Shown here one piece after another: positions 16,716 through 25,122 of a stretch of DNA of 64,000 nucleotides. The notes below the pieces were generated by a model that did no database searches, was not told the origin of the DNA, and saw nothing but the letters and a program-made list of their open reading frames with translations. This DNA is from Berkiella_A sp050252335 (GTDB lineage: Bacteria; Pseudomonadota; Gammaproteobacteria; Berkiellales; Berkiellaceae): assembly GCA_050252335.1 (NCBI GenBank), contig JBFWLB010000005.1, positions 26,928 to 90,927 of the forward strand, in the 5' to 3' direction. The first letter of the stretch is position 1. Each line of letters starts with the position of its first letter. Both the position numbers and the translations under genes were made by a program.

Positions 16716-18143
16716 CTATGCACTAAGCTGGTTGACTATGCTATCCAAACCATCCTTTTTAGATAACAATTTTTCTAAAGCAGCCTCAGCTTGTTCTGTG
16801 CTCATAGAAAGCGCCCCCAATATTTCTGGCGGCAAACTATCCTCTGTCGCATCTCCCATATTGTAGCGTTTCAACAATCGCCCCGCGATACAAGCTAAAT
16901 TTGCGTAAACGGCATGCTCGTTTGAATAATCTCCCTCATGATGCCACTTTACGGCAGCCAGCACTTCAGCAGGTATGCTCCAATTCTGCAGTAACCAAGT
17001 ACCTATTTGAGTATGCGTCACTCCTAGAACATGCTTTTCAATTTCATTAATGCTGACTTCAGGGTTTACTTCTAAATAGCGATTCAGCAAAAAATGTTGC
17101 GGAGGAAACAATTCAGCTAAAACCAAATGACCAAAATTGTGCAATAATCCAGATAAATAGGCTAAACCTCGTATAGGGCGCATCGCCTTAGGCATTTCAT
17201 AAATTAGATTTTCAATCAGCGCGGCAGCGTAAATAGAGAATTTCCAATAGGCTTTTAAACCCAATGGTCCATCCAGAGGGATCTTCATGGATCGGTTTAA
17301 CGCTAAACCAAGCGCTAAATTAAGCACTAAATCAAAACCAAGCACTTTAATAATCGCATTTTCGACAGAAATAATTTTTCCTGCATATCCATAATAAGGT
17401 GATTGTGCCCATTTGATAAGTTGTGCAGCAAGACTTGGATCTTTCTCAATCACAACCGCCAAATCCATTGCTGTGGCATTTGGATCACTTCTTAACTGCA
17501 ATATTTTATCAGCCATGGGTGGTACAGCAGGCAATTCAATGGTTTCTTGCAATCTATTTTCAAAGCGTTTAGGTGTAAACTGATTAATTTGTGCTGCAAG
17601 CTGACGATTTTCTTTAGTCTCAGTCAAGGTTGCAATGGGTGCACTGAAATCACCTTGCCAAGCGTTGCGCAATAAAGACAAAAAGTCTTGTCTTGTCATT
17701 TTAATCAATGTGCGATGATTGCCAGGCTCAAAATAGACATCTTCCAAAGATAAAATTGATTTGTCCAAGATAGCATCCATTTCAAAATAATCAGGTAAAG
17801 GAGGATAAGAATTAGCTTCACATTCTTTAAAGATTAATTGTAAAGCTTCATATTGCGCCGGTACTAAATCTCGGTTTAAGGTTTTACACAATACAGAAAA
17901 ATCCAATAGCCTATTACAGGGTAAAATAGCCATAAACGCACCCTGCTCTTCGGATAAAATGACGGTGCGTAATAATGCAGCGCGAGGAATCGCACAAAGC
18001 TGAGCAGCTTGCTCTAGAGATCTGGTTTCTTCATGCTCAATCACTTCATAGGATACAGCTAAGCTATCCAAATATTCATAGATATTACAAAGCCCTGCTT
18101 TAGCCTCATGAGTGATAGAAAAAGTATTACTGAGATCCGACAT
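16716..18143 (-). CDS. YbaK-like deacylase domain fused to HDOD domain
   Basis: 475 residues. Residues about 20-160 resemble the YbaK/ProX aminoacyl-tRNA deacylase fold (YLDSLAVSYEVIEHEETRS, LLRTVILSEEQGAFMAILPCNRLLD). Residues about 200-400 form an HDOD domain (LPAVPPMADKILQLRSDPNATAMDLAVVIEKDPSL split over ILQLRSDP and DPSLAAQLIKWAQSPYYG; LLHNFGHLVLAELFP; WHHEG). HDOD proteins act in bacterial signalling and usually lack the metal site of true HD hydrolases. This fusion occurs in other gammaproteobacteria as I recall, but its role is not known. A Shine-Dalgarno GGAAG precedes the ATG. It appears to be a single-gene unit. Confidence 0.82.
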   Translation of the reverse strand: MSDLSNTFSITHEAKAGLCNIYEYLDSLAVSYEVIEHEETRSLEQAAQLCAIPRAALLRTVILSEEQGAFMAILPCNRLLDFSVLCKTLNRDLVPAQYEALQLIFKECEANSYPPLPDYFEMDAILDKSILSLEDVYFEPGNHRTLIKMTRQDFLSLLRNAWQGDFSAPIATLTETKENRQLAAQINQFTPKRFENRLQETIELPAVPPMADKILQLRSDPNATAMDLAVVIEKDPSLAAQLIKWAQSPYYGYAGKIISVENAIIKVLGFDLVLNLALGLALNRSMKIPLDGPLGLKAYWKFSIYAAALIENLIYEMPKAMRPIRGLAYLSGLLHNFGHLVLAELFPPQHFLLNRYLEVNPEVSINEIEKHVLGVTHTQIGTWLLQNWSIPAEVLAAVKWHHEGDYSNEHAVYANLACIAGRLLKRYNMGDATEDSLPPEILGALSMSTEQAEAALEKLLSKKDGLDSIVNQLSA

Positions 18144-18372
18144 GTGTTAGCTTCCAACTGATTGATTGTCCAGACTTTATTACTCTAGTCACTGCTCTAT
18201 AAATATAGTTCTGTAGCTTGATATTTGCTATATCCGCAAAAATTGTTAGTTTGATAAGTCATGTTTTCTTTATAACAAAAGGTGTGCATACACGCCTGTT
18301 TATGTAGCTTTTTCTACTAAATTTCTTATAATTCCTATTTTTGGTAAGTTACTTATTTGGTATTAGCCACCT

Positions 18373-19662
18373 ATGGATAATCAACCCATGTCGACTATGA
18401 AGAAGTTAAGACCCTGGATTATATGGGGTTTAGCCGCATCCTTTTTCTTTTCACATTATGTAGCACGTGTGACACCAGGCATTATTGTCGACGACTTGAA
18501 ATTGGCTTTCATTAATACAACAGAATTGGAAATCGGTTTTCTAGGTGCTGCCTTTTACTTACCCTACGTTATCATGCAAATGCCTGTTGGCTACTTGGTT
18601 GATAAATTTGGCCCTCGACTATTGCTTACAGTGGCTGTCTTTCTATGTGGTATCAGTAGTTTACTCTTTGCCTCTGCCTCGATGTTTGAGATGGCTATCG
18701 CCTCTCGTATCGTTTTAGGTTTCTGCTCAGCAACTGCCTTTGTCGGCGCTTTGAAGCTCATTACAACGTGGTTTAAACCAAGCCAGCTAGCAATGATCGT
18801 CGGTATTACACAGGCATTAGGCATGGCGGGTGCCTCTGTTGGGAATGGTTTAGCCCCTTATCTTGTTAGTGCAGTGGGTTGGCGCTCTGCTTTCACTTGT
18901 TATAGTGTGGTATTTTTTATCTTATCTATACTTATTTTCACAATTGTTCGCAATCGCCCCAAACATAAAATCTCTGATACAAGCACATTAAACACAAGCA
19001 AATCACGACCTACAGCTCAAAAAGGTGCTTTTAAAAAAGTACTCTTAAGCAGATACACCTGGCTCAATGCCATTTTTGCTGGCTTACTCTATGCGCCCAG
19101 TGATGTAATGGGTGAATTGTGGGGTAAACAATTTTTAAAAAATATACATCTCATCACAGATCACCAAGCTGAAATTGCGGTTTCTTTACTCTTTGTCGGT
19201 TGGGCTGTCGGTGGTCCCATTGCAGGTTGGCTCGCCGATCATTTTGGAAGACGCCCCATCATGACGTTTTCTAGTCTTTGCAGTTTAATCATACTACCTC
19301 TTATTTTTTATTGCTCAAGCATTACCTTACCTTTATTATTCATTTTAACCTTCACTTTTGGGTTAACCAATACAGGATTGATCGCCTCTTATACAGTTGC
19401 CGGTGAACTACATGACAAAGAGGTAGCAGGTTTCTCGATGGCCATTGCAAACATGTTCTCCGTATTACTGGGTGCCATGCTGATGCCACTCTTAGGCTGG
19501 TTAATAACCTATCACTCTCAAGCCCGAGTCATTGATGGATTGGTACAGTATTCTGCACAAGATTATCAAAAGGCAACATTGATATTACCTATTTGCGCAT
19601 TGCTGGCTTTTGTATTGTCCTTTTTTATCAAAGAAACCTTAGTAAAAGAAAAGAGAAGTTAA
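18373..19662 (+). CDS. MFS transporter, Pht-like
   Basis: 429 residues with about 12 membrane segments. LRPWIIWGLAASFFFSHYVARVTPG at the start, MQMPVGYLVDKFGPR after helix 2, and GWLADHFGRRPIM after helix 8 are major facilitator signatures. The opening and the PVGYLVDKFGPR loop resemble the Legionella/Coxiella MFS group that includes the phagosomal (Pht) amino-acid and nucleoside carriers, which is why I suggest nutrient uptake. The substrate cannot be read. It lies 6 bases before a second MFS gene, so they are probably co-transcribed from the 229-base gap upstream, in which I see nothing else clear. Confidence 0.8.
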   Translation: MDNQPMSTMKKLRPWIIWGLAASFFFSHYVARVTPGIIVDDLKLAFINTTELEIGFLGAAFYLPYVIMQMPVGYLVDKFGPRLLLTVAVFLCGISSLLFASASMFEMAIASRIVLGFCSATAFVGALKLITTWFKPSQLAMIVGITQALGMAGASVGNGLAPYLVSAVGWRSAFTCYSVVFFILSILIFTIVRNRPKHKISDTSTLNTSKSRPTAQKGAFKKVLLSRYTWLNAIFAGLLYAPSDVMGELWGKQFLKNIHLITDHQAEIAVSLLFVGWAVGGPIAGWLADHFGRRPIMTFSSLCSLIILPLIFYCSSITLPLLFILTFTFGLTNTGLIASYTVAGELHDKEVAGFSMAIANMFSVLLGAMLMPLLGWLITYHSQARVIDGLVQYSAQDYQKATLILPICALLAFVLSFFIKETLVKEKRS

Positions 19663-19668
19663 ATTAAT

Positions 19669-20967
19669 ATGTCATCGGATAGCCAGCCCCAAGAACACAA
19701 ACAACAATTAATGCTGATCAGCATCACAACGATTGGCACACTTTTAGAGTGGGCTGAATATACTTTCTATGGCTATCTTGCTCTAAAATTGTCTAGTCTC
19801 TTCTTTCCTGCGCAAGATGCGCTCATCGCAACCATTAAAACCTATGCTATTTTTGCGATAGGCTATGTAATGCGCCCACTCGGTGCAATACTCTTCGGTT
19901 ATATCGGCGACCATTTTGGTAGAAAACCTGCACTTAGTATTTCAATGATATTAATGGGCTTAGCCACATTGATGATTGGTTGCTTGCCTGTATATGCTGA
20001 TTGGGGCATAGCAGCACCTCTTTGCTTACTCCTGTTAAGAATGTTGCAAGGTATTGCCGTCAGTGGTGAATTTAATGGGGCTGGTATTTTCTTAACAGAA
20101 AAAATCGGTTCAACAAACCCCTGTCTTGCTGGCAGTTGGGTGAGCAGTGCTGCTGCCTTTGGAATGGTATTGGGTGGCTTAGCGGCTTTTATCGTTAGTT
20201 TACCCTCCATGCCTGCGTGGGCCTGGCGTATACCTTTTATTATGGGAGGGCTGAGCTGCTTTGTGGGTCTTTGGTTACGTCAAGGAATTGCAGAATCAAG
20301 CGCATATTTAAAACAAAAGCACGCGCAGAAAACAATTACACTCTCTCTTTTACAATTATGTAAAACATACAAAAACAGCTTTTACTACGTTGCTGCAATT
20401 GCTGCATTTACGGGTATCTATGTTTATATTTTAAACATCTATATTGTTGCTTTTTTAACACAAAGTGTTGGACTTCCCACACATCATGCAACATTTTTTG
20501 CAATATTTGGCGAAAGCACAGTATGCTTATTTATTCCCTTATTAGCATGGGTTGCAGATAAATGGCAGCCTGAAAAACAATACCAAGTCAGCCTACTCAT
20601 GATTGCGGCAACCACGCCTCTGCTTTTCACCCTTATGCTAAGTGGCAATTACTTAAATATCGGCATAGCGATGCTATTCTATGGTCTTCTGAATGGTTTG
20701 ATGTGTGGCCCTATTGTAAAATTATTAGTTGATAAATTCCCCATTAGAGTGCGTTACACAGGCATTTCCTTTGCTTGGAGTCTATCAGCAGCCGTTTTTT
20801 CTGGCACTGCACCCATGGTAGCGCAATACCTCAATAATACACAAAATTGGCAAATGGGTCCTGCTTACTATGTTTCATTCACCGCATTGATTGTATTTTT
20901 TATAATACAATTTACTAAAACAACCCATGTTTCTGAAGGATATACCTCACCCATTTTAAATAAATAA
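19669..20967 (+). CDS. MFS transporter, metabolite:H+ symporter (ProP-like) family
   Basis: 432 residues with about 12 membrane segments. TLLEWAEYTFYGYLA, RPLGAILFGYIGDHFGRKPAL and LRMLQGIAVSGEFNGAGIFLTE match the MHS family (ProP, citrate and alpha-ketoglutarate carriers). MHS proteins import organic acids or osmolytes with protons. Glutamate of the GEFNG motif is present. Co-transcribed with the preceding MFS gene. The substrate is not predictable. Confidence 0.82.
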   Translation: MSSDSQPQEHKQQLMLISITTIGTLLEWAEYTFYGYLALKLSSLFFPAQDALIATIKTYAIFAIGYVMRPLGAILFGYIGDHFGRKPALSISMILMGLATLMIGCLPVYADWGIAAPLCLLLLRMLQGIAVSGEFNGAGIFLTEKIGSTNPCLAGSWVSSAAAFGMVLGGLAAFIVSLPSMPAWAWRIPFIMGGLSCFVGLWLRQGIAESSAYLKQKHAQKTITLSLLQLCKTYKNSFYYVAAIAAFTGIYVYILNIYIVAFLTQSVGLPTHHATFFAIFGESTVCLFIPLLAWVADKWQPEKQYQVSLLMIAATTPLLFTLMLSGNYLNIGIAMLFYGLLNGLMCGPIVKLLVDKFPIRVRYTGISFAWSLSAAVFSGTAPMVAQYLNNTQNWQMGPAYYVSFTALIVFFIIQFTKTTHVSEGYTSPILNK

Positions 20968-21047
20968 CTAACTACTTAGCTTTTAAATACTATAAAAAGG
21001 CAGTTATACGGAGTGAGTAGTTACGAACACAATAGGGAAATAATATA

Positions 21048-22463
21048 ATGATCCATAAAAGTCTTTCTTTCTGCTGGCTTGCGCTGTTTACTTGCAACGT
21101 ATCCGCAACAGCCACTAACAATATACAACCTAATCACGAAAATCTTCCCGCACAAATCTCACAATTTGTACAAGAAAAATTTCCAAATGCTCAAGTAGGT
21201 ATTGTTATTCAATCTGCCAAAACAGGTGACATACTCTATCAGCAGCAAGCAGATCAATATTTCTATCCTGCAAGCAATACAAAATTATTTTTAGCAGCAG
21301 CGGCACTCAAAACCTTAGGAGAATCTTACCGATTTCAGACCAGATTGCTAAATGATGAAAAATCACTCTATATACAATTTCGCGGTGATCCTACTTTGCG
21401 TATGGAGGATATCAATCAGCTGATTGCAAAGTTAAAAGAAAATAAAATCGACACCCTTTATGGCGATGTCATTATTGATGATAATACTTTCAGTGGCCCC
21501 GTTTATAGTCAAGGGTGGACTTGGGACTCCTTGCCTTGGTATTATTCAGCCCCTGTCAGCAGCATTATTATTAATCAAAATAAAGCACAAGTTAAAATAC
21601 AAGAAACAAAAATACTCAAAGAAGCGGTTCATTTTGAAGCTGCCAGCAGCTTTCCAAGTCTTAAAATCAAATCAAATGTAATAGGTGTCAATAAAGCAAC
21701 TGCCGATACACATTGCCAACTTGACGTCTATCAAAATGCTAATGAAGTAGATATTTCTGGCTGTTGGTCCATTGAAAAAACCCCACTTACTTTAGAACTC
21801 TCACTGCAAGATACACGCTTACTTGCAAAGCAAGCGGTTCAACACGCACTCGAAACAAATAAAATCGAATTAAAAGGCGATATTCATTTTGGAAAAATCT
21901 CTGAGAACGCAAAAGTGATTGCTGTACATGCATCACAACCTTTATCTCAACTTTTAAAACCTGTATTAAGTGATTCCAATAATATTGTTAGCGATGCAAT
22001 TACCAAAACACTCGGGCTTGCGCGTTCTAATCAAGGCAGTTTTCAAGAAGGCGTTAATGCGATCAAAGCAACGCTCAGCGAATCGTTTAATTTACCAGCA
22101 GAGCAATATCGACTCTTTGATGGCTCTGGGATTTCGCGCTATACCCTTATTAGCCCTACATTCATTTCTGAATTACTCTATCAAATGCAAAAAGATCCTA
22201 CTTTTTCCGCTTTTGAAAATGCACTCAGTCATGCTGCAGAAAATGGCAGCTTAGCATTCCGAATGAAAGCGCCAACCTTGAAAAATAAAATAGCTGCCAA
22301 AACAGGTACCGCAATGGGAACCTCTGCTTTATCGGGCTATTTAGAGGCTAAAAGTGGTGAGAAATATATTTTTAGTATTGTGATCAATCAATCTTTAGAA
22401 AAAAGTGAAAATTTAAAACTGGCTGAAGACAAATTATGTGAATTATTGTTTGAAGCATTATAA
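21048..22463 (+). CDS. dacB: D-Ala-D-Ala carboxypeptidase/endopeptidase PBP4 (S13)
   Basis: 471 residues, close to the 477 of E. coli DacB. A signal peptide (LSFCWLALFTCNVSA) is followed by the three penicillin-binding motifs: SNTK at 76-79 with the nucleophile Ser76, SDSNN near 308-312 (SxN) and KTG at 418-420. The long insert between the first two motifs is typical of S13. It trims and cleaves peptidoglycan cross-links in the periplasm. Upstream AGGG serves as the ribosome-binding site. The nearby hairpins at 22475-22513 and 22541-22566 separate it from the convergent ankyrin remnant. Confidence 0.93.
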   Translation: MIHKSLSFCWLALFTCNVSATATNNIQPNHENLPAQISQFVQEKFPNAQVGIVIQSAKTGDILYQQQADQYFYPASNTKLFLAAAALKTLGESYRFQTRLLNDEKSLYIQFRGDPTLRMEDINQLIAKLKENKIDTLYGDVIIDDNTFSGPVYSQGWTWDSLPWYYSAPVSSIIINQNKAQVKIQETKILKEAVHFEAASSFPSLKIKSNVIGVNKATADTHCQLDVYQNANEVDISGCWSIEKTPLTLELSLQDTRLLAKQAVQHALETNKIELKGDIHFGKISENAKVIAVHASQPLSQLLKPVLSDSNNIVSDAITKTLGLARSNQGSFQEGVNAIKATLSESFNLPAEQYRLFDGSGISRYTLISPTFISELLYQMQKDPTFSAFENALSHAAENGSLAFRMKAPTLKNKIAAKTGTAMGTSALSGYLEAKSGEKYIFSIVINQSLEKSENLKLAEDKLCELLFEAL

Positions 22464-22474
22464 ATCAGTTTGTC

Positions 22475-22513
22475 TTTCTTGATAGGGGCGACTTCTCGCT
22501 CCTATCAAGAAAA
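22475..22513 (+). other. Strong hairpin after dacB
   Basis: TTTCTTGATAGGGGCG and CGCTCCTATCAAGAAA form a long stem with a 6-base loop, 12 bases after the dacB stop. There is no T-run on the plus strand, so it is not a canonical intrinsic terminator, but it may protect or end the dacB message. Confidence 0.45.
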
Positions 22514-22531
22514 ATAGAAAAATATAGAAGC

Positions 22532-22566
22532 GAGAGAAAAGCATTAAGCTGCACGCAGCTTAATGC
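22532..22566 (-). terminator. Intrinsic terminator for the minus-strand ankyrin remnant
   Basis: GCATTAAGCTG-cacg-CAGCTTAATGC is a perfect 11-bp stem with a 4-base loop. On the minus strand it is followed by TTTTCTCTCG, a short T-run, 29 bases beyond the stop at 22595. Confidence 0.65.
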
Positions 22567-22594
22567 GATACTTTTCTGAGCAACTGAAAACAAA

Positions 22595-23104
22595 TCACCT
22601 GTAGCTATTTCTGCTGCGTCTATCTAGGTTATTGAAATCTTCACTGCGCTGATATGCAAAGTTTTCTCGAGCTTGAGCACGATAGCCATTTTGACTTAAA
22701 ATGCGATTGACCTCTGGAAACCCTATTTTCAAAAATTTTCTTTTATCTTCAATTAAGATCTCTGCTGGTTCGTGCCATTCATTTCTAAACACAGTCTTTA
22801 AATCCAAGATAAAACGTCTTATCCATTTATGATTCCCTGAATTGGCTGCTTGATGCAAACAGTTATAGCCATATCGATTTTTATTCATTAAATTATCTTC
22901 GTAAACTTCTGGGTATTGCGACAAAAGCTCAAGCACCAAATACACATTGGCCTCTTTCCCTGATACTAAAGCCTGTTGCAGTGGCATAAAGCCATCTTGA
23001 GTGCGAGCTGATAGATTGGATTCTAATATCGCAGGATGTTTTTTTAACAGCACAAGCACCAAACGCACATTAGCATTGCTTTCTGATTTTAACGCGACTT
23101 GTAA
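22595..23104 (-). pseudogene. Remnant of an ankyrin-repeat gene (5' end lost)
   Basis: The open frame gives at least 157 residues from a GTG at 23068, with repeats such as TQDGFMPLQQALVSGKEANVYLVLELLSQYP and YGYNCLHQAANSG (ankyrin-like TPLH variants). The frame continues upstream as LQVALKSESNANVRLVLVLLKKHP, clearly the end of a further repeat, but meets TAA at 23105-23107. So the N-terminal repeats are missing, and sequence beyond 23107 is the leader of the divergent gene at 23208. I read this as a truncated gene, although translation from the GTG is possible. A terminator follows at 22532-22566. Confidence 0.6.
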
Positions 23105-23207
23105 TTAGGATATGGCTCTTTTCATTTGGGTGGTAACGCACAAAAAACTGCCATTCATTGAACTCTTTACTTAAAACACAGCTCCAATAATTAGTCAGTG
23201 ATTCAAA

Positions 23208-25013
23208 ATGAAAAATAACGAAATAAGTGTATATATGCCAGATTTTATTAAAATTACAATCTCCAATAAAGACGGACAATTTCAGATAAATGATGGCTCA
23301 AATACAGTGTTGAAAAGAACCATCTTTGAACATGATAAAAGTCATTTTCTCGATCTTTATTGTGAAATACACCACCAAGCAAGCAGCCATCCCGATGCAA
23401 TTATTCATATAGAATATGTGGGTGGCATGCAAAACAAGCATTTCGATTTGCAAAATCTGATCCATGTTTTCTATAAATATCCTCATTTACTACCAATGAA
23501 TGTAAGGCTAAGCTTTTCTGATGGCACGTATGAAAAAAATCCCACTCCTTTTAATATCGCGATCTACGGTACAGGCGGAATTGATATCGTCCCTGTAACA
23601 ACAGCCCAAAATTTATTCGCAATGCTTGATAATAGAAACTGTGCATACAAACTCTATACATTAAATCATGAGAATATTGCTTTAACCCGAACAGAAATCA
23701 TCCCCTCAAAAAATATATCTCTTTATAAAAATCAATCTGTGCCTATTCGAGACAGGATGGGACAGCCACAGCATTTTGTGCCAAACGAATTAATCACTTG
23801 GGCATCCAGAAACAATCCCAACAAGGATTCACGTATCATTTTACATATGCAAACTGCGATGAACCCACCTCATCCAGGGCACATACAAATGCTACTCATT
23901 ATTGCCAAAGCAATTGCCAAAAGAGAAGCACAAAGTGGTCACAGTGTTGATCTAATGATTGTTGCGGAGCTTGCACCTGAATGGTATTTACAATGTAAGA
24001 CCGCTCAAGCGAATAATGTGCTAAAAGAACCGCTTTCCCTTGAATCTCGTAAAAAATTGATGCAATATTTGGGAGATGAACTCATCCAAGCACAAGTTAC
24101 ACTCTTTAAACAAGAAAATGCTGATTTAATAGATATCCAGTTCTTAGTCAACCCTGACAGGATTATTTTTGACCATCCTGACAGAATACAACAAATACAA
24201 CAAACTCTCAGAAACAAGGGCACAACAGTATATTCGGTGCAAGGCATTGACTCATCTGCATGGACTTATGAACAATTAAAAAAATCCAGTTTCTTATATC
24301 TCAGCCATAGCAATAATTTTTCACAAGAAATCACACAAGCAGAAGAAAACAACGCTGAAATAAATATTTTTCAAGCAATGATTGAATTTAGTCATGAATT
24401 AAAAATATTTAGCCCCAATAAATTGTTGATGCTCAAAGATCCAAGCATTGTAGATTTTATGAATGAATGCACCCCGCTCTATGCTGATTTTTTATTGAAA
24501 AAATTAGAAAATAAAATTTCTAAAGCAGTATTTACAGAAGCCGACATCCCAGATCCAGACAGAAACGCAGAAAAAGAATTTTGCTTAGGTAAAAAGACTG
24601 AAGAAGCACGACCTATTGCCTATGATGATTTAATACCTGCTATGCAAGTATTGTTGTTAGAACGACTGAGTAAACATATAGCTCAAATTGATGCTAAAAT
24701 GGCAAGGGGAAAAATAGATATTGACTCTATAGATATAGACACAAAAACCATCCATGCGCTTCGTCAATATCTTTTAATACACAAGCAAAATAAAACTGAA
24801 AGCACTGTATTTAAAGATTTTTTAAAGCAAATCAATCAAAAATTAAAAATTATCATTGAGAGGTCAACATCTAGCGCTGCTAAAAATATGTTGAGCAAAA
24901 AACTGAATAGAGATCCTTTTTTGTATGTGCTTTTATCTGGAAACAATGACCCAGATCTCAGTCCTAATCATACTGAAAAAATAAACACTTATCAAAAAAG
25001 AAAGAATAGATAA
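23208..25013 (+). CDS. Unknown 601-residue protein with an HPGH nucleotidyltransferase motif
   Basis: I do not recognise the whole protein. Residues about 211-235 read LHMQTAMNPPHPGHIQMLL; NPPHPGH at 218-225 matches the (T/H)xGH signature of the nucleotidylyltransferase superfamily (compare NadD, FxPxHxGH), followed by a helix and a strand (SVDLMIVAELAP). LSLESRKKLMQYLGDEL downstream resembles the region after the substrate strand in NMN adenylyltransferases. No clear C-terminal SxxxR-type motif was found. The first 200 and last 250 residues are unique, lysine-rich and without signal peptide or membrane segments. It neighbours ankyrin-type genes, so a secreted effector is plausible but unproven. 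Confidence 0.6.
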   Translation: MKNNEISVYMPDFIKITISNKDGQFQINDGSNTVLKRTIFEHDKSHFLDLYCEIHHQASSHPDAIIHIEYVGGMQNKHFDLQNLIHVFYKYPHLLPMNVRLSFSDGTYEKNPTPFNIAIYGTGGIDIVPVTTAQNLFAMLDNRNCAYKLYTLNHENIALTRTEIIPSKNISLYKNQSVPIRDRMGQPQHFVPNELITWASRNNPNKDSRIILHMQTAMNPPHPGHIQMLLIIAKAIAKREAQSGHSVDLMIVAELAPEWYLQCKTAQANNVLKEPLSLESRKKLMQYLGDELIQAQVTLFKQENADLIDIQFLVNPDRIIFDHPDRIQQIQQTLRNKGTTVYSVQGIDSSAWTYEQLKKSSFLYLSHSNNFSQEITQAEENNAEINIFQAMIEFSHELKIFSPNKLLMLKDPSIVDFMNECTPLYADFLLKKLENKISKAVFTEADIPDPDRNAEKEFCLGKKTEEARPIAYDDLIPAMQVLLLERLSKHIAQIDAKMARGKIDIDSIDIDTKTIHALRQYLLIHKQNKTESTVFKDFLKQINQKLKIIIERSTSSAAKNMLSKKLNRDPFLYVLLSGNNDPDLSPNHTEKINTYQKRKNR

Positions 25014-25122
25014 CCTTTAAAAGTACTTATTATAAACTAGACTGAATAATACCTATCTGTCTTTCTGTATCTCTGTAGGCGCAAGCTATTTATAATTTCA
25101 ACACATTATTTGTGAGGGTACT

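Noticed and set aside
23070..23279. 69-residue minus-strand ORF between the ankyrin remnant and the HPGH gene
   Set aside because: It is antisense to the start of the HPGH gene and in a different frame from the ankyrin repeats; no recognisable features.
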